A stretch of 64,000 nucleotides of DNA from Methylobacillus sp. MM3 (GCF_001645185.1 NZ_LXTQ01000020.1:293670-357669); one strand, 5' to 3'. Counted from the stretch's first letter, positions 15,319 through 27,522 are shown. Notes: a model not told the origin generated them from the sequence alone. Numbers and translations are program-made.

Positions 15319-17412
15319 GTGGCTCGCAAAACCCCCATTGAACGTTACCGTAACATCGGCATCAGTGCGCACATCGACGCTGGTAAAACTACCACCACCG
15401 AACGCATTCTTTTTTATACCGGTGTGAACCACAAGATCGGCGAAGTGCATGATGGCGCTGCGACGATGGACTGGATGGAGCAGGAGCAAGAACGCGGCAT
15501 TACCATTACTTCTGCTGCGACCACCTGCTTCTGGAAGGGTATGGATCTGTCCTTCCCGGAACATCGCTTCAATATCATCGACACCCCGGGTCACGTGGAC
15601 TTCACCATTGAGGTGGAGCGCTCCATGCGTGTGCTGGACGGTGCGTGCATGGTTTATTGTGCCGTCGGCGGTGTGCAGCCGCAGTCTGAAACGGTGTGGC
15701 GCCAGGCCAACAAGTACAAGGTGCCCCGTCTGGCATTCGTGAACAAGATGGACCGTACCGGCGCCAACTTCTTCAAGGTTGTCGACCAGATGAAGTCGCG
15801 CCTGAAGGCAAATCCGGTGCCGATCGTAATCCCAATTGGCGCTGAAGATACCTTCCAGGGCGTTGTTGATCTGCTCAAGATGAAGGCTGTCATTTGGGAC
15901 GAAGCATCCCAGGGCATGAAGTTTGAGTACGGTGAAGTTCCTGCGGATCTGGTCGAGCTGGCCAAGAAGTGGCGCGAGAACATGGTTGAGGCGGCTGCGG
16001 AAGCCTCCGAATATCTGATGAACAAGTATCTGGAAAATGGCGAACTGACCGAAGAAGAAATCATTCTGGGTCTGCGCACGCGTACTATCGCGACTGAAAT
16101 CCAGCCGATGCTGTGTGGTTCCGCATTCAAGAACAAGGGTGTGCAGCGCATGCTGGACGCGGTTGTGCAGCTGCTGCCTTCCCCGGTGGATATTCCCGAC
16201 GTCAAGGGTGAAACCGAAGTCGGTGAGCCAACTACCCGTAAGGCGGATGACAAGGAAAACTTTTCCGCGCTGGCGTTCAAGCTGATGACCGACCCGTTCG
16301 TCGGCCAGTTGACTTTTGTACGCGTGTATTCCGGCGTGCTGAAGAAGGGCGACACCATTTACAACTCGGTCAAGGGTCGCAAGGAGCGTATCGGCCGTAT
16401 CGTGCAGATGCACGCAAATGACCGTCAGGAAGTGGACGAGATTCTTGCCGGTGACATCGCTGCATGTATCGGTTTGAAGGATGTGACCACGGGCGAGACG
16501 CTGTGTGACTCCGACAAGCCCATCATCCTTGAGCGCATGGTGTTCCCTGAGCCCGTGATTCACGTCGCGGTAGAGCCGAAGACCAAGGCTGACCAGGAAA
16601 AGATGGGTATTGCGCTGGGCCGTCTGGCACAGGAAGATCCGTCTTTCCGCGTGCGTACCGATGAAGAAACCAATCAGACCATCATTTCCGGTATGGGCGA
16701 GCTGCACCTGGAAATTCTGGTAGACCGTATGCGTCGCGAATTTGGCGTCGAAGCCAACGTGGGTGCGCCGCAAGTGGCATACCGCGAAGCGATCAAGAAG
16801 AAAGTTGAAGTTGAAGGCAAGTTCGTCAAACAGTCCGGTGGTAAGGGTCAGTTCGGTCACGTGTGGATCACCATGGAGCCCAGCGAACCCGGTAAGGGCT
16901 TCGAGTTCGTTGATTCCATCAAGGGGGGTACCGTGCCGCGCGAATTTATCCCGGCAGTTGAAAAAGGTCTGCGCGAAACCATCCCGAACGGCATTCTGGC
17001 CGGCTTCCCGGTGGTGGACGTGAAGGTAACCCTGTTCGACGGTTCTTACCACGATGTTGACTCCAACGAAAACGCCTTCAAGATGGCGGCTTCGATGGCA
17101 TTCAAGGATGGTATGCGCAAGGCGGATCCAATTCTGCTGGAGCCTATCATGGCGGTTGAAGTTGAAACCCCTGAAGACTACATGGGTGACGTGATGGGTG
17201 ACTTGTCTTCCCGTCGTGGCGTTATCCAGGGCATGGACGATATGGCAGGCGGCGGCAAGGCAATCCGTGCCGAAGTGCCGCTGTCGGAAATGTTCGGCTA
17301 CTCCACGACGGTTCGTTCGCTGTCCCAGGGCCGCGCGACCTACTCGATGGAATTCAAGCATTACTCCGAAGCCCCGCGTAACGTGGCTGACGCGATCATC
17401 AACAAGAAATAG
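15319..17412 (+). CDS. fusA: elongation factor G
   Basis: A 697-residue translocation GTPase. The start is GTG at 15319 (encoding [20 protein letters not shown]) after an AAAAGG site. The P-loop AHIDAGKTT, the DTPGHVDF motif and the NKMDR motif are all present. Domains III-V follow at full length. It sits between rpsG and the second tuf gene. Confidence 0.98.
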   Translation: MARKTPIERYRNIGISAHIDAGKTTTTERILFYTGVNHKIGEVHDGAATMDWMEQEQERGITITSAATTCFWKGMDLSFPEHRFNIIDTPGHVDFTIEVERSMRVLDGACMVYCAVGGVQPQSETVWRQANKYKVPRLAFVNKMDRTGANFFKVVDQMKSRLKANPVPIVIPIGAEDTFQGVVDLLKMKAVIWDEASQGMKFEYGEVPADLVELAKKWRENMVEAAAEASEYLMNKYLENGELTEEEIILGLRTRTIATEIQPMLCGSAFKNKGVQRMLDAVVQLLPSPVDIPDVKGETEVGEPTTRKADDKENFSALAFKLMTDPFVGQLTFVRVYSGVLKKGDTIYNSVKGRKERIGRIVQMHANDRQEVDEILAGDIAACIGLKDVTTGETLCDSDKPIILERMVFPEPVIHVAVEPKTKADQEKMGIALGRLAQEDPSFRVRTDEETNQTIISGMGELHLEILVDRMRREFGVEANVGAPQVAYREAIKKKVEVEGKFVKQSGGKGQFGHVWITMEPSEPGKGFEFVDSIKGGTVPREFIPAVEKGLRETIPNGILAGFPVVDVKVTLFDGSYHDVDSNENAFKMAASMAFKDGMRKADPILLEPIMAVEVETPEDYMGDVMGDLSSRRGVIQGMDDMAGGGKAIRAEVPLSEMFGYSTTVRSLSQGRATYSMEFKHYSEAPRNVADAIINKK

Positions 17413-17438
17413 TAAGTTATTAATAGAGGAAAACAATC

Positions 17439-18629
<1,191 letters not shown>

Positions 18630-18640
18630 TCGATAAGAAC

Positions 18641-18671
18641 AGGGCGGCAGGTTTCGGCTTGCCGCTCTTTC
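18641..18671 (+). promoter_or_regulatory. hairpin in the tuf-rpsJ interval
   Basis: AGGGCGGCA can pair with TGCCGCTCT, followed by a short T-run. It lies 36 bases before rpsJ. It may be an attenuator or end tuf transcripts partially; no function is established. Confidence 0.35.
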
Positions 18672-18706
18672 GCTCTTTATGCAGTTCGCTCTTTAAGGAA
18701 ATTACA

Positions 18707-19015
18707 ATGGCAGCTCAAAAAATCCGTATCCGCCTGAAGGCATTTGACTATCGTCTGATCGATCAGTCGGCCCTGGAAATTGTTGAAACCGCCAAGCGCA
18801 CCGGTGCTGTGGTCAAGGGTCCGGTACCGCTGCCGACCCGTATCGAACGTTTCGACATCCTGCGTTCGCCGCACGTCAACAAGACCTCTCGCGACCAGTT
18901 CGAAATCCGCACCCATCAGCGTCTGATGGACATCGTGGACCCGACCGACAAGACAGTCGACGCGCTGATGAAGCTGGATCTTCCGGCTGGCGTCGATGTG
19001 GAAATCAAGCTGTAA
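18707..19015 (+). CDS. rpsJ: 30S ribosomal protein S10 / NusE
   Basis: A 102-residue small-subunit protein that also acts as NusE in antitermination complexes. It begins [20 protein letters not shown] and contains the [20 protein letters not shown] loop. I use ATG 18707, preceded by TAAGGA; the in-frame start at 18659 would add 16 residues not found in the family. Confidence 0.96.
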   Translation: MAAQKIRIRLKAFDYRLIDQSALEIVETAKRTGAVVKGPVPLPTRIERFDILRSPHVNKTSRDQFEIRTHQRLMDIVDPTDKTVDALMKLDLPAGVDVEIKL

Positions 19016-19035
19016 CAAAAGAATTACGCTGTAAG

Positions 19036-19064
19036 TTGTAATTTGGTAAGGGCTCGGATATAAT
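19036..19064 (+). promoter_or_regulatory. candidate promoter upstream of rplC
   Basis: TTGTAA (19036-19041), 17 bases, TATAAT (19059-19064). The -10 box is perfect. It lies between rpsJ and rplC, inside what is usually one S10 operon. Confidence 0.5.
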
Positions 19065-19079
19065 CCGGCCCTTTCTCAC

Positions 19080-19103
19080 GGGCTGGTCAATTGTAATCAG
19101 CCC
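19080..19103 (+). promoter_or_regulatory. hairpin in the rplC leader
   Basis: GGGCTG (19080-19085) pairs with CAGCCC (19098-19103), followed by TTTAATTATT. It lies downstream of the candidate rplC promoter and so would be part of its leader. Function unknown. Confidence 0.4.
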
Positions 19104-19127
19104 TTTAATTATTATAAGGAACCGATC

Positions 19128-19772
19128 ATGAGCTTAGGGCTTGTAGGTCGCAAGGTGGGCATGACCCGCGTATTTACCGATGAAGGCGAAAGCATTCCGG
19201 TAACTGTGCTGGAAATCACGCCTAATCGTGTGACACAGATCAAATCGCCGGATACCGATGGTTATTCGGCACTTCAGGTCGCGCATGGCACTCGTCGTGC
19301 CAGCCGTGTTACCAAGGCTCTGGCTGGGCATTATGCCAAGGCTGGCGTGGTGGCAGGCAGCGGCATCAAGGAATTCACAGTAGGTCAGGACGCACTGTCC
19401 AACTACACTGTCGGCGGCGAAATCACCGTTGAAATCTTCGAGGCGGGGCAAAAGGTCGATGTGACCGGTACCTCCATCGGTAAGGGTTTCGCGGGTTCGA
19501 TCAAGCGCCACAACTTCAGCTCCAATCGTGCCAGTCACGGTAACTCCCGTTCGCACAACTCTCCTGGCTCCATCGGTATGGCGCAGGATCCGGGCCGTGT
19601 GTTCCCGGGTAAGCGCATGGCCGGCCATCTGGGCGCAGTCAAGACGACCGTTCAGAATCTGGTGGTTGTTCGTGTTGACCGCGATCGCAATCTGCTGCTG
19701 ATCAAGGGTGCTGTTCCCGGCTCCAAGGGTGGCGATGTCGTGGTTCGTCCGAGCGTGAAGGCAGGTGCATGA
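19128..19772 (+). CDS. rplC: 50S ribosomal protein L3
   Basis: A 214-residue early-assembly protein that reaches toward the peptidyl-transferase centre. [20 protein letters not shown] opens the protein, and [15 protein letters not shown] with [11 protein letters not shown] marks the central loop. AAGGAACC precedes the ATG. The stop overlaps the start of rplD. Confidence 0.97.
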   Translation: MSLGLVGRKVGMTRVFTDEGESIPVTVLEITPNRVTQIKSPDTDGYSALQVAHGTRRASRVTKALAGHYAKAGVVAGSGIKEFTVGQDALSNYTVGGEITVEIFEAGQKVDVTGTSIGKGFAGSIKRHNFSSNRASHGNSRSHNSPGSIGMAQDPGRVFPGKRMAGHLGAVKTTVQNLVVVRVDRDRNLLLIKGAVPGSKGGDVVVRPSVKAGA

Positions 19773-20398
19773 TGGAACTTAAACTGATCGATAAAAACGG
19801 CAAGACTGCCAAGGGCGGTGTTGAAGTGTCCGAAGCGACCTTCGGTCGCGAATTCAATGAGGCGCTGGTACATCAGGTCGTCACGGCCTACATGGCCAAC
19901 GCCCGTGTTGCAACGCGTGCCCAGAAGGGTCGCGACACTGTTAGCCACACCACGCACAAGCCCTGGAACCAAAAGGGTACCGGCCGTGCGCGTTCCGGTA
20001 TGTCCTCCAGCCCGATCTGGCGCGGAGGTGGTCGTGCATTCCCGAATAGCCCGGATGAAAACTATAGCCACAAGGTCAATCGCAAGATGTACCGTGCCGG
20101 CATGCGTTCCATTCTGTCCGAGCTGGTTCGTCAGGATCGCCTGGCTGTAGTTGATGAATTCAGTATCGAAGCACCGAAGACCAAGCTGTTTGCCGAAAAG
20201 ATCAAGAGCATGGGCTGCGGAGATTCCGTCATGGTGGTGACCGACGGCTTCGATGAAAACCTGTATCTGTCCTCGCGTAACCTGCCGCATGTGCTGGTCG
20301 TTGAGGCTCAATACGCAGATCCGGTCAGTCTTGTTCACTTCCCGAAGGTGATCGTGACCAAGAACGCGGTCAAGAAACTCGAGGAGATCCTGGCATGA
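19769..20398 (+). CDS. rplD: 50S ribosomal protein L4
   Basis: A 209-residue protein lining the exit tunnel. [25 protein letters not shown] is the tunnel loop. Two tandem ATG codons overlap the rplC stop (ATGATGGAA); the second, at 19772, gives the usual MELKLI start and may be the one used. L4 regulates S10 operons in gammaproteobacteria. Confidence 0.96.
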   Translation: MMELKLIDKNGKTAKGGVEVSEATFGREFNEALVHQVVTAYMANARVATRAQKGRDTVSHTTHKPWNQKGTGRARSGMSSSPIWRGGGRAFPNSPDENYSHKVNRKMYRAGMRSILSELVRQDRLAVVDEFSIEAPKTKLFAEKIKSMGCGDSVMVVTDGFDENLYLSSRNLPHVLVVEAQYADPVSLVHFPKVIVTKNAVKKLEEILA

Positions 20399-20703
20399 GC
20401 GCGATCCAGAATCAAGAGCGTCTGCTGCAAGTCATTCTTGCTCCGCAGATCACCGAAAAGGCAACTCATATTGCCGACAAGAACCAGCAGATCGCATTCA
20501 AGGTGCGTACCGATGCAAGCAAGCCGGAAATCAAGGCGGCTGTCGAGCTGGTGTTCAAGGTTGAAGTGCAAGGTGTGACCGTGGTTAACGTCAAGGGCAA
20601 GACCAAGCGTGCTGGCCGTACAGTTGGCCACCGCAAGGATTGGAAGAAGGCTTATGTGAGCCTGAAGCCCGGTCAAGAAATCAACTTTGCAGCGGGCGAA
20701 TAG
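20395..20703 (+). CDS. rplW: 50S ribosomal protein L23
   Basis: A 102-residue protein at the tunnel exit, the docking site for trigger factor and [23 protein letters not shown] is the typical L23 opening. It overlaps rplD by four bases (ATGA). Confidence 0.95.
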   Translation: MSAIQNQERLLQVILAPQITEKATHIADKNQQIAFKVRTDASKPEIKAAVELVFKVEVQGVTVVNVKGKTKRAGRTVGHRKDWKKAYVSLKPGQEINFAAGE

Positions 20704-20712
20704 GAGTAGAAC

Positions 20713-21546
20713 ATGGCACTGATCAAAGTCAAGCCGACTTCCCCAGGTCGACGCGCCGTCGTCAAGGTCGTTAATCCCGACCTGCACAAGGGCAAGCCCT
20801 ACGCGCCGCTGCTGGAGAAGCAAAGCAAGAACGCTGGCCGTAACAACAACGGCCGTATTACGACTCGTCACCAGGGTGGCGGTCACAAGCAACATTATCG
20901 TATCGTCGATTTCCGTCGCAACAAGGACGGTATTCCGGCCAAGGTTGAGCGTCTGGAATACGATCCGAACCGTAGCGCGCATCTCGCTCTGCTGTGCTAT
21001 GCGGATGGCGAACGTCGCTACATTATCGCCCCGCGTGGCGTCGTAGTCGGTACTCAGCTGATCAGTGGCTCGGAAGCCCCGATCAGGGCTGGCAACGCAT
21101 TGCCGCTGCGCAACATTCCGGTCGGTAGCACGATTCACTGCATCGAGTTGCTTCCTGGCAAGGGTGCGCAAGTAGCCCGCTCAGCAGGCACTTCGGTGCA
21201 ACTGCTGGCGCGTGAAGGCAGCTACGCTCAATTGCGTTTGCGTTCCGGCGAAGTTCGCCGCGTTCACGTGGATTGCAAGGCAACCATCGGTGAAGTCGGC
21301 AATGAAGAGCATTCGCTGCGCTCCATCGGCAAGGCCGGTGCGGTTCGTTGGCGTGGTGTACGCCCGACGGTTCGCGGTGTTGTGATGAATCCGGTTGATC
21401 ACCCGCACGGTGGTGGTGAAGGTAAAACAGCTGCCGGTATGAACCCGGTCAGCCCGTGGGGTACACCTACCAAGGGTTACCGTACCCGTAACAACAAGCG
21501 TACCGACAACATGCGTGTCAGCCGCCGTCCGTCGAATAAGAGGTAA
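20713..21546 (+). CDS. rplB: 50S ribosomal protein L2
   Basis: A 277-residue protein needed for subunit joining and peptidyl transfer. It has the N-terminal OB-like domain and the C-terminal [13 protein letters not shown] segment with the key histidine. TAGGAGTAGAAC precedes the ATG. Confidence 0.98.
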   Translation: MALIKVKPTSPGRRAVVKVVNPDLHKGKPYAPLLEKQSKNAGRNNNGRITTRHQGGGHKQHYRIVDFRRNKDGIPAKVERLEYDPNRSAHLALLCYADGERRYIIAPRGVVVGTQLISGSEAPIRAGNALPLRNIPVGSTIHCIELLPGKGAQVARSAGTSVQLLAREGSYAQLRLRSGEVRRVHVDCKATIGEVGNEEHSLRSIGKAGAVRWRGVRPTVRGVVMNPVDHPHGGGEGKTAAGMNPVSPWGTPTKGYRTRNNKRTDNMRVSRRPSNKR

Positions 21547-21551
21547 TCAAT

Positions 21552-21827
21552 ATGGCTCGTTCAATCAAAAAGGGTCCGTTTGTCGACGGTCATCTGATGA
21601 AGAAGGTCGAGGCTGCTCACGCTGCCAAGGATCGTCGCCCGATCAAAACCTGGTCGCGTCGTTCTACCATTCTTCCGGATTTCATCGGTCTGACGATTGC
21701 GATTCACAATGGCAAGCAGCATGTTCCTGTGCTGGTTTCGGAAAACATGGTTGGCCACAAGCTCGGCGAATTCGCATTGACCCGTACGTTCAAGGGTCAT
21801 GCCGCCGACAAGAAGGCTAAGAAGTAG
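21552..21827 (+). CDS. rpsS: 30S ribosomal protein S19
   Basis: A 91-residue head protein. It starts [19 protein letters not shown] and contains [15 protein letters not shown] and [19 protein letters not shown], all hallmark S19 segments. Five bases separate it from rplB. Confidence 0.97.
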   Translation: MARSIKKGPFVDGHLMKKVEAAHAAKDRRPIKTWSRRSTILPDFIGLTIAIHNGKQHVPVLVSENMVGHKLGEFALTRTFKGHAADKKAKK

Positions 21828-21837
21828 GAGCATGACG

Positions 21838-22167
21838 ATGCAAGTATCCGCAATGCTGAGAGGCGTGCACCTGTCGCCGCAAAAAGCCCGTCTGGTAGCC
21901 GACCTGGTGCGTGGCAAGAAAGTCGATAATGCGTTGAGCATTCTGACCTTCTGCCCGAAAAAAGGCGCAGACATCATCAAGAAGGTGGTGGAATCCGCAA
22001 TCGCCAATGCCGAGCACAACGAAGGTGCCGACATCGACGAACTGAAGGTGACCTCCATCTATGTCGACAAGGGTCTGGTATTGAAGCGTATCCGCGCTCG
22101 TGCCAAGGGCCGTGCCGGCCGTATTATCAAGCCGACCTGTCACATTACCGTGACAGTGGGCAACTAA
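21838..22167 (+). CDS. rplV: 50S ribosomal protein L22
   Basis: A 109-residue protein extending along the exit tunnel ([35 protein letters not shown] as the beta-hairpin). I choose ATG 21838: AGGAG at 21826-21830 is seven bases away, whereas ATG 21832 would be only one base from it and an earlier in-frame start overlaps rpsS. Confidence 0.94.
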   Translation: MQVSAMLRGVHLSPQKARLVADLVRGKKVDNALSILTFCPKKGADIIKKVVESAIANAEHNEGADIDELKVTSIYVDKGLVLKRIRARAKGRAGRIIKPTCHITVTVGN

Positions 22168-22177
22168 AGGAACCGCC

Positions 22178-22888
22178 ATGGGACAGAAAATTCATCCGTT
22201 TGGATTCCGCCTGAGCGTCCAGAAGAACTGGTCTTCGCGCTGGTATTCCTCGAGCAAGAACTTCCCTTCGATGCTCAATAGCGACATCAAGGTGCGTTCC
22301 TTTTTGAAACAGAAACTGGCACATGCCGCCGTGAGCAAGATTGTGATCGAGCGTCCGGCACGCAATGCCAAGATCACCATTTATAGCGCACGTCCTGGCA
22401 TCGTGATCGGCAAGAAGGGTGAGGATATCGAATCCTTGCGCTCCAGCCTGCAAGGCATGATGGGTGTTCCGGTTCACCTGAACATCGAAGAAGTTCGCAA
22501 GCCTGAGCTGGATGCGACGCTGATCGCTGAAAGCATTGCGCAGCAACTGGAAAAGCGCGTGATGTTCCGCCGCGCCATGAAGCGCGCGATGCAGAATGCA
22601 ATGCGCCTTGGCGCTCAAGGCATCAAGATCATGAGCGCTGGCCGTCTGAATGGTATCGAAATCGCTCGTACCGAGTGGTATCGCGAAGGCCGCGTGCCTC
22701 TGCATACCCTTCGTGCAGACATCGATTACGGTGTTGCCGAAGCCAAAACTACCTACGGTATTATTGGCATCAAGGTATGGGTATTCAAGGGTGAGGTGCT
22801 TGGTAGCAAGGCAGAACAGCCTGCCGTGACTGCCGAGCCTGAAAAGCGAGTAAGAAAGCCGGGAGCGAAAAATGCTGCAGCCAGCTAG
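22178..22888 (+). CDS. rpsC: 30S ribosomal protein S3
   Basis: A 236-residue protein at the mRNA entry site. It has an N-terminal KH domain with [14 protein letters not shown] and the C-terminal domain with [20 protein letters not shown]. The tail is lysine-rich. It overlaps rplP by 17 bases, a normal arrangement. Confidence 0.97.
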   Translation: MGQKIHPFGFRLSVQKNWSSRWYSSSKNFPSMLNSDIKVRSFLKQKLAHAAVSKIVIERPARNAKITIYSARPGIVIGKKGEDIESLRSSLQGMMGVPVHLNIEEVRKPELDATLIAESIAQQLEKRVMFRRAMKRAMQNAMRLGAQGIKIMSAGRLNGIEIARTEWYREGRVPLHTLRADIDYGVAEAKTTYGIIGIKVWVFKGEVLGSKAEQPAVTAEPEKRVRKPGAKNAAAS

Positions 22889-23288
22889 ACAGAAATTCCG
22901 CAAACAGCAAAAAGGCCGTAACAAAGGTATCGCCACCACCGGCAACAAGGTGAGTTTCGGCGAATTCGGCCTCAAGGCAATTGGTCGTGGTCGACTGACT
23001 GCACGTCAGATTGAGGCGGCGCGTCGTGTCATGACCCGCCACATCAAGCGTGGTGGTCGCGTCTGGATCCGTATTTTCCCGGACAAGCCGATTTCCAAGA
23101 AGCCTGCTGAAGTGCGTATGGGTAACGGTAAGGGTAGTCCCGAGTACTTCGTCGCGGAAATCCAACCGGGCAAGATGTTGTACGAAATGGACGGCGTCAG
23201 CGAAGTGCTGGCCCGTGAGGCGTTCCGTCTGGCTGCTGCCAAGCTGCCGATCGAAACGACCTTCGCCACTCGCCACATGGGGAGCTGA
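22872..23288 (+). CDS. rplP: 50S ribosomal protein L16
   Basis: A 138-residue protein near the A site. [19 protein letters not shown] is the conserved opening, which supports a start inside rps[24 protein letters not shown] follows. Confidence 0.97.
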   Translation: MLQPARQKFRKQQKGRNKGIATTGNKVSFGEFGLKAIGRGRLTARQIEAARRVMTRHIKRGGRVWIRIFPDKPISKKPAEVRMGNGKGSPEYFVAEIQPGKMLYEMDGVSEVLAREAFRLAAAKLPIETTFATRHMGS

Positions 23289-23290
23289 GA

Positions 23291-23485
23291 ATGAAAGCAG
23301 TTGAATTAAGAGCGAAGTCGGTAGACGAGCTGAATAACGAGCTGATCGAGTTGCGTCGTGCGCAGTTTTCGCTGCGCATGCAACTGGCAACCCAACAGCT
23401 GACCAAAGTAGACCAGATGGGCAAAGTGCGCCGCGACATCGCCCGCGTTCGTACCGTCCTGGCCGAAAAAGCCAGACAAGCCTAA
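23291..23485 (+). CDS. rpmC: 50S ribosomal protein L29
   Basis: A 64-residue two-helix protein near the tunnel exit. [21 protein letters not shown] and the [14 protein letters not shown] motif are typical. It is closely spaced after rplP. Confidence 0.95.
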   Translation: MKAVELRAKSVDELNNELIELRRAQFSLRMQLATQQLTKVDQMGKVRRDIARVRTVLAEKARQA

Positions 23486-23497
23486 TACGGAGTGAAT

Positions 23498-23776
23498 ATG
23501 GGTACCGAAGCAAATCAAACTGACAAGGTTGTGCGTAGCATGAGCGGTCGCGTTGTCAGCGACAAGATGGATAAAACCGTCACCGTGCTCGTCGAACGCA
23601 AAGTGAAGCATCCGCTGATCGGCAAGGTTATTCGCCGTTCCAAGAAGTTTCATGCGCATGACGAAAATAACGAATGCCATGAAGGCGACCTGGTTGTGAT
23701 CGAAGAAAGCCGTCCGCTCTCCAAGACCAAGACCTGGCGCGTAAGCAAGATCGTTGAGAAAGCATCACCCGTATAA
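23498..23776 (+). CDS. rpsQ: 30S ribosomal protein S17
   Basis: A 92-residue primary 16S binder with an OB fold ([38 protein letters not shown]). I use ATG 23498, which is five bases from GGAG (23489-23492). The in-frame GTG at 23492 overlaps that site. Confidence 0.94.
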   Translation: MGTEANQTDKVVRSMSGRVVSDKMDKTVTVLVERKVKHPLIGKVIRRSKKFHAHDENNECHEGDLVVIEESRPLSKTKTWRVSKIVEKASPV

Positions 23777-23781
23777 TTCGC

Positions 23782-23810
23782 TTGCTTGCAGTAACAAAGC
23801 AAGATAGAAT
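23782..23810 (+). promoter_or_regulatory. candidate spc operon promoter
   Basis: TTGCTT (23782-23787), 17 bases, TAGAAT (23805-23810). It lies in the 146-base gap between rpsQ and rplN, the E. coli boundary between the S10 and spc operons. Confidence 0.5.
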
Positions 23811-23822
23811 TCTACGTTTTTC

Positions 23823-23888
23823 GGCGCCCATATAGCTGGCGCCCCAATACTGACCGTGGGCTTGCCGGCCGCGACGCATTGCGGCCGG
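23823..23888 (+). promoter_or_regulatory. two hairpins in the rplN leader
   Basis: Hairpin 1 pairs GGCGCC (23823-23828) with GGCGCC (23838-23843). Hairpin 2 is a perfect eight-pair stem, CCGGCCGC (23865-23872) with GCGGCCGG (23881-23888). Neither has a T-tract, so they look like a structured leader rather than terminators. Function unknown. Confidence 0.45.
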
Positions 23889-23922
23889 TGTTGGTTTAAC
23901 GGATTAAGTTGGAGATTATTTC

Positions 23923-24291
23923 ATGATTCAAATGCAATCCCGGCTTGAAGTCGCCGACAACACTGGTGCGCGTTCTGTAATGTGCATCAAGGTGATTGGC
24001 GGTTCCAAGCGTCGTTATGCCGGCATCGGCGACATCATCAAGGTCAGCATCAAGGATGCGGCTCCGCGTGGCCGCGTCAAGAAGGGCGAGGTCTATAGCG
24101 CCGTCGTGGTTCGCACCACGAAGGGTGTTCGTCGTCCGGACGGTTCGCTGGTCAAGTTCGACGGCAATGCCGCCGTGCTGCTCAATAACAAGCTGGAGCC
24201 GATCGGCACCCGTATTTTCGGGCCCGTGACGCGTGAGCTTCGCGGCGAACGCTTCATGAAGATCGTTTCGCTGGCCCCGGAAGTGCTGTAA
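23923..24291 (+). CDS. rplN: 50S ribosomal protein L14
   Basis: A 122-residue subunit-interface protein. [24 protein letters not shown] opens the protein, and [21 protein letters not shown] is highly conserved. It is the first gene of the spc cluster. Confidence 0.97.
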   Translation: MIQMQSRLEVADNTGARSVMCIKVIGGSKRRYAGIGDIIKVSIKDAAPRGRVKKGEVYSAVVVRTTKGVRRPDGSLVKFDGNAAVLLNNKLEPIGTRIFGPVTRELRGERFMKIVSLAPEVL

Positions 24292-24301
24292 GGAGACTGG
24301 G

Positions 24302-24619
24302 ATGAACAAGATTCGCAAGGGTGACGAAGTGGTCGTCACGACAGGCAAGGACAGCGGTAAGCGCGGTACCGTTCTGCGCGTGCTAAGCACCGATCAGGTG
24401 GTGGTTGAGGGTGTTGGCATCGTGAAGAAGCATGCCAAGCCCAATCCGATGAAGGGTGTGACCGGCGGTATTATCGAGAAGGAAATGCCGATTCACGTTT
24501 CCAATGTCGCGCTGTTTAATCGTGCTACGCAAAAGGGCGACCGCGTCGGTTTCAAGACGCTGGAAGACGGCCGCAAGGTGCGCGTATTCAAGTCCAACGG
24601 CGAAGTCGTTGACGCATAA
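24302..24619 (+). CDS. rplX: 50S ribosomal protein L24
   Basis: A 105-residue assembly initiator. It has a KOW motif ([20 protein letters not shown]) near the N-terminus. AAGGAGACTGGG precedes the ATG. Confidence 0.96.
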   Translation: MNKIRKGDEVVVTTGKDSGKRGTVLRVLSTDQVVVEGVGIVKKHAKPNPMKGVTGGIIEKEMPIHVSNVALFNRATQKGDRVGFKTLEDGRKVRVFKSNGEVVDA

Positions 24620-24628
24620 GGGTGAATC

Positions 24629-25168
24629 ATGGCTCGTTTGAAAGATTTTTATAAAGATACGGTCATCAAGGGTTTGATGGACCAGTTCGGTTACAAGTCC
24701 GTTATGGAAGTGCCGCGCATTCAGAAAATCACGCTCAACATGGGCGTAGGTGAGGCGGTTGCCGACAAGAAGGTCATGGAAAACGCAGTGGGCGACATGC
24801 AGAAGATTGCTGGCCAGAAGCCAGTGGTAACGCTGTCCCGCAAGTCCATTGCAGGTTTCAAGATTCGTGACGGTTATCCGGTCGGCTGCAAGGTAACGCT
24901 GCGCCAGGATCACATGTACGAATTTCTGGACCGCCTCATTACCGTTGCAATTCCTCGCATTCGTGACTTCCGCGGTATTTCCGGCAAGTCGTTCGATGGT
25001 CGCGGCAATTACAACATGGGTGTTCGCGAACAGATCATCTTCCCCGAAATCGATTACGACAAGGTGGATGCATTGCGCGGAATGAATATCACGATCACTA
25101 CCACTGCGAAGACTGACGAAGAGGCGCGTGCGCTGCTCTCCGCATTCAGTTTTCCGTTTAGAAACTGA
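24629..25168 (+). CDS. rplE: 50S ribosomal protein L5
   Basis: A 179-residue 5S rRNA-binding protein. [17 protein letters not shown] and [20 protein letters not shown] are family hallmarks. In E. coli S8 represses the spc operon near this gene; no site was assigned here. Confidence 0.97.
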   Translation: MARLKDFYKDTVIKGLMDQFGYKSVMEVPRIQKITLNMGVGEAVADKKVMENAVGDMQKIAGQKPVVTLSRKSIAGFKIRDGYPVGCKVTLRQDHMYEFLDRLITVAIPRIRDFRGISGKSFDGRGNYNMGVREQIIFPEIDYDKVDALRGMNITITTTAKTDEEARALLSAFSFPFRN

Positions 25169-25175
25169 GGGTGCC

Positions 25176-25481
25176 ATGGCTAAAGTAAGTCTGATTGAGC
25201 GCGAACAAAAGCGCCGCGATATGGTTAAGAAGTATGCAGCCAAGCGTGCGGATCTGCAGGCGGTCATCAATGACGCGACTGCAAGTCCGGAAGATCGTCG
25301 TGCAGCGCAGTTGAAGCTGCAGTCCCTGCCGCGTAATTCCAGCCCGGTGCGTCTGCGCAATCGTTGCGCGATGACTGGTCGTCCGCGTGGTGTTTTCAGT
25401 AAGTTCGGTTTGGCGCGCGGTAAATTGCGTGAACTGATGATGCGCGGCGAAGTGCCGGGTGTTACCAAGGCCAGCTGGTAA
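25176..25481 (+). CDS. rpsN: 30S ribosomal protein S14, zinc-independent form
   Basis: A 101-residue S14. It has one cysteine ([12 protein letters not shown]) and no CxxC pairs, so it is the C-minus form that does not bind zinc. The start is ATG 25176 ([15 protein letters not shown]) after GAGGGT; an in-frame start at 25128 would extend into rplE and lacks family support. Confidence 0.96.
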   Translation: MAKVSLIEREQKRRDMVKKYAAKRADLQAVINDATASPEDRRAAQLKLQSLPRNSSPVRLRNRCAMTGRPRGVFSKFGLARGKLRELMMRGEVPGVTKASW

Positions 25482-25493
25482 GGGAGATAAGCG

Positions 25494-25889
25494 ATGAGTA
25501 TGAGTGATCCGATTGCCGATATGCTGACGCGTATCCGTAACGCGCAAAGCACCAACAAGGCAAGCGTGACCATGCCGGCTTCCAAGCTGAAGGGCGCAAT
25601 TGCTGGCGTGTTGAAAGATGAAGGTTATATCGATGATTTTGCTGTTCGTGAAAACGAAGGCAAGCCGTTGCTGGACATCAGCCTGAAGTACTATGCAGGC
25701 CGTCCGGTGATCGAGAAGATCGAGCGTGTGAGCCGTCCCGGCCTGCGCGTCTATCGCGGCAATGACAACATTCCGCAAGTAATGAATGGCTTGGGTGTGG
25801 CGATTGTTTCCACGTCCAAGGGTGTGATGACTGATCGTAAAGCGCGCGCTGCCGGTATCGGTGGTGAAGTGCTGTGCGTAGTGGCATAA
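25494..25889 (+). CDS. rpsH: 30S ribosomal protein S8
   Basis: A 131-residue central-domain binder ([18 protein letters not shown]; the C-terminal [20 protein letters not shown]). In other proteobacteria it also represses translation of the spc mRNA. Confidence 0.97.
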   Translation: MSMSDPIADMLTRIRNAQSTNKASVTMPASKLKGAIAGVLKDEGYIDDFAVRENEGKPLLDISLKYYAGRPVIEKIERVSRPGLRVYRGNDNIPQVMNGLGVAIVSTSKGVMTDRKARAAGIGGEVLCVVA

Positions 25890-25899
25890 GGGGTTTGCG

Positions 25900-26433
25900 A
25901 TGTCTCGCGTTGCTAAAAATCCGGTTGTGATCCCTGCCAAGGTGGAAGTTGCGTTGACTGCAAGTTCGATTGACGTCAGCGGTCCTCTGGGCAAGGTCTC
26001 CCATTTTCTGACCTCCGATGTCACCATTTCGCGTGAAGGCGACTCGCTCCAGGTTGCTGCTGCCAATGACAGCCAGCAATCCCGTGCGATGTCCGGCACG
26101 ATGCGTGCCTTGCTTGCAAATATGGTGCATGGCGTGTCGCAGGGTTTCTCCCGCAAGCTTAACCTTGTAGGCGTGGGTTACAAGGCCCAGGCTCAAGGCG
26201 CTGCGCTGAATCTGGATCTGGGCTATTCCCATCCGATCAGCCACAAGATGCCCGCCGGTATCACGGTTGAAACCCCGACCCAGACGGAAATCGTCATCAA
26301 GGGTGTCGACAAGCAGGTGGTTGGTCAGGTCGCTGCGCAAATCCGCGCATATCGCAAGCCGGAACCCTACAAGGGCAAGGGCGTGCGTTACTCGGATGAA
26401 GTGGTGATTATCAAAGAAACCAAGAAGAAGTAA
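25900..26433 (+). CDS. rplF: 50S ribosomal protein L6
   Basis: A 177-residue protein with two repeated domains. It starts [17 protein letters not shown] and ends with [23 protein letters not shown], typical of L6. It lies near the sarcin-ricin loop in the ribosome. Confidence 0.97.
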   Translation: MSRVAKNPVVIPAKVEVALTASSIDVSGPLGKVSHFLTSDVTISREGDSLQVAAANDSQQSRAMSGTMRALLANMVHGVSQGFSRKLNLVGVGYKAQAQGAALNLDLGYSHPISHKMPAGITVETPTQTEIVIKGVDKQVVGQVAAQIRAYRKPEPYKGKGVRYSDEVVIIKETKKK

Positions 26434-26442
26434 GGTTTAGCC

Positions 26443-26799
26443 ATGATAAATAATTTAGATGCACGTCAGCGCCGCGCACGTAAAACCCGTGCCAAGATCG
26501 CCGAACTCAAGGTTACCCGTTTGAGCGTTCATCGGACCAACAGCCATATCTACGCACAAATCATCGCTGAAACCGGCGATAAGGTGCTGGCCAGTGCTTC
26601 CAGTGTGGAAGCCGAAGTCCGGGGCTCGACCAAGAACGGTGGCAATGTTGATGCCGCTACATTGGTCGGCAAGCGCATTGCGGAAAAGGCCAAGGCCGCC
26701 GGAATCACCAAGGTGGCTTTCGACCGCTCCGGCTACAAATATCATGGCCGTATCAAGGCGCTGGCCGATGCCGCGCGTGAAAACGGCTTGTCCTTCTAA
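26443..26799 (+). CDS. rplR: 50S ribosomal protein L18
   Basis: A 118-residue 5S rRNA-binding protein. [16 protein letters not shown] and [20 protein letters not shown] are conserved. A basic N-terminal tail is present. Confidence 0.96.
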   Translation: MINNLDARQRRARKTRAKIAELKVTRLSVHRTNSHIYAQIIAETGDKVLASASSVEAEVRGSTKNGGNVDAATLVGKRIAEKAKAAGITKVAFDRSGYKYHGRIKALADAARENGLSF

Positions 26800-26814
26800 T
26801 AGACGGGATTGATG

Positions 26815-27321
26815 ATGGCTAAACAAGAAGTTGAACAGCAGACCGATGGTCTGCGCGAAAAGATGATCGGTGTAAACCGTGTCACCAAGGTGGTCAAGGG
26901 CGGCCGTATCATGAGTTTTGCCGCACTTACCGTGGTGGGCGATGGCGATGGCGCTGTCGGCATGGGCAAGGGCAAGGCGCGTGAAGTGCCGGCCGCTGTG
27001 CAGAAGGCCATGGATGAAGCGCGTCGCAACATGGTCAAGGTCAACCTGGATAACGGCACCCTGCACCACGCCGTGACCGGCACTCATGGCGCTGCGAAGG
27101 TGTTCATGCAACCCGCTTCCGAAGGTACCGGTATTATTGCCGGCGGTGCAATGCGCGCCGTTTTCGAAGTGATGGGCGTGACCAACGTTCTGGCCAAGTG
27201 CATCGGTTCCAGCAATCCTTACAACGTGGTTCGTGCCACGCTGAACGGTTTGCAATCCATGAATTCACCGTCGGAAGTTGCCGCCAAGCGTGGCAAGTCC
27301 GTGGAAGACATCAGGGGCTAA
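26815..27321 (+). CDS. rpsE: 30S ribosomal protein S5
   Basis: A 168-residue accuracy protein. It carries the double-stranded RNA-binding fold ([22 protein letters not shown]) and the C-terminal domain. Three in-frame candidate starts cluster here (TTG 26809, ATG 26812, ATG 26815). I use 26815 because of its spacing from ACGGGA and the natural MAKQEVEQQ start. Confidence 0.95.
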   Translation: MAKQEVEQQTDGLREKMIGVNRVTKVVKGGRIMSFAALTVVGDGDGAVGMGKGKAREVPAAVQKAMDEARRNMVKVNLDNGTLHHAVTGTHGAAKVFMQPASEGTGIIAGGAMRAVFEVMGVTNVLAKCIGSSNPYNVVRATLNGLQSMNSPSEVAAKRGKSVEDIRG

Positions 27322-27324
27322 GCA

Positions 27325-27522
27325 ATGGCAAAAGCAAAGAAAAATACCGGTTCGGTGAAGGTTACCCTCGTGAAGAGTGTAATCGGCCGCATCGAATCCC
27401 ATCGCGCTTGCGTGGCTGGTCTGGGTCTGCGTCGTCTGAACCACACCGTTGAAGTGCAAGACACTCCGGCAGTGCGCGGCATGATTAACAAGGTTGGTTA
27501 TCTCCTGAAAGTGGAGGGCTAA
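27325..27522 (+). CDS. rpmD: 50S ribosomal protein L30
   Basis: A 65-residue protein. [19 protein letters not shown] and [15 protein letters not shown] match L30. The next gene begins directly after its stop. Confidence 0.94.
   Translation: MAKAKKNTGSVKVTLVKSVIGRIESHRACVAGLGLRRLNHTVEVQDTPAVRGMINKVGYLLKVEG

Noticed and set aside
14776..17436. An 886-residue minus-strand open frame opposite rpsG and fusA
   Set aside because: Antisense shadow; both plus-strand genes are unmistakable.
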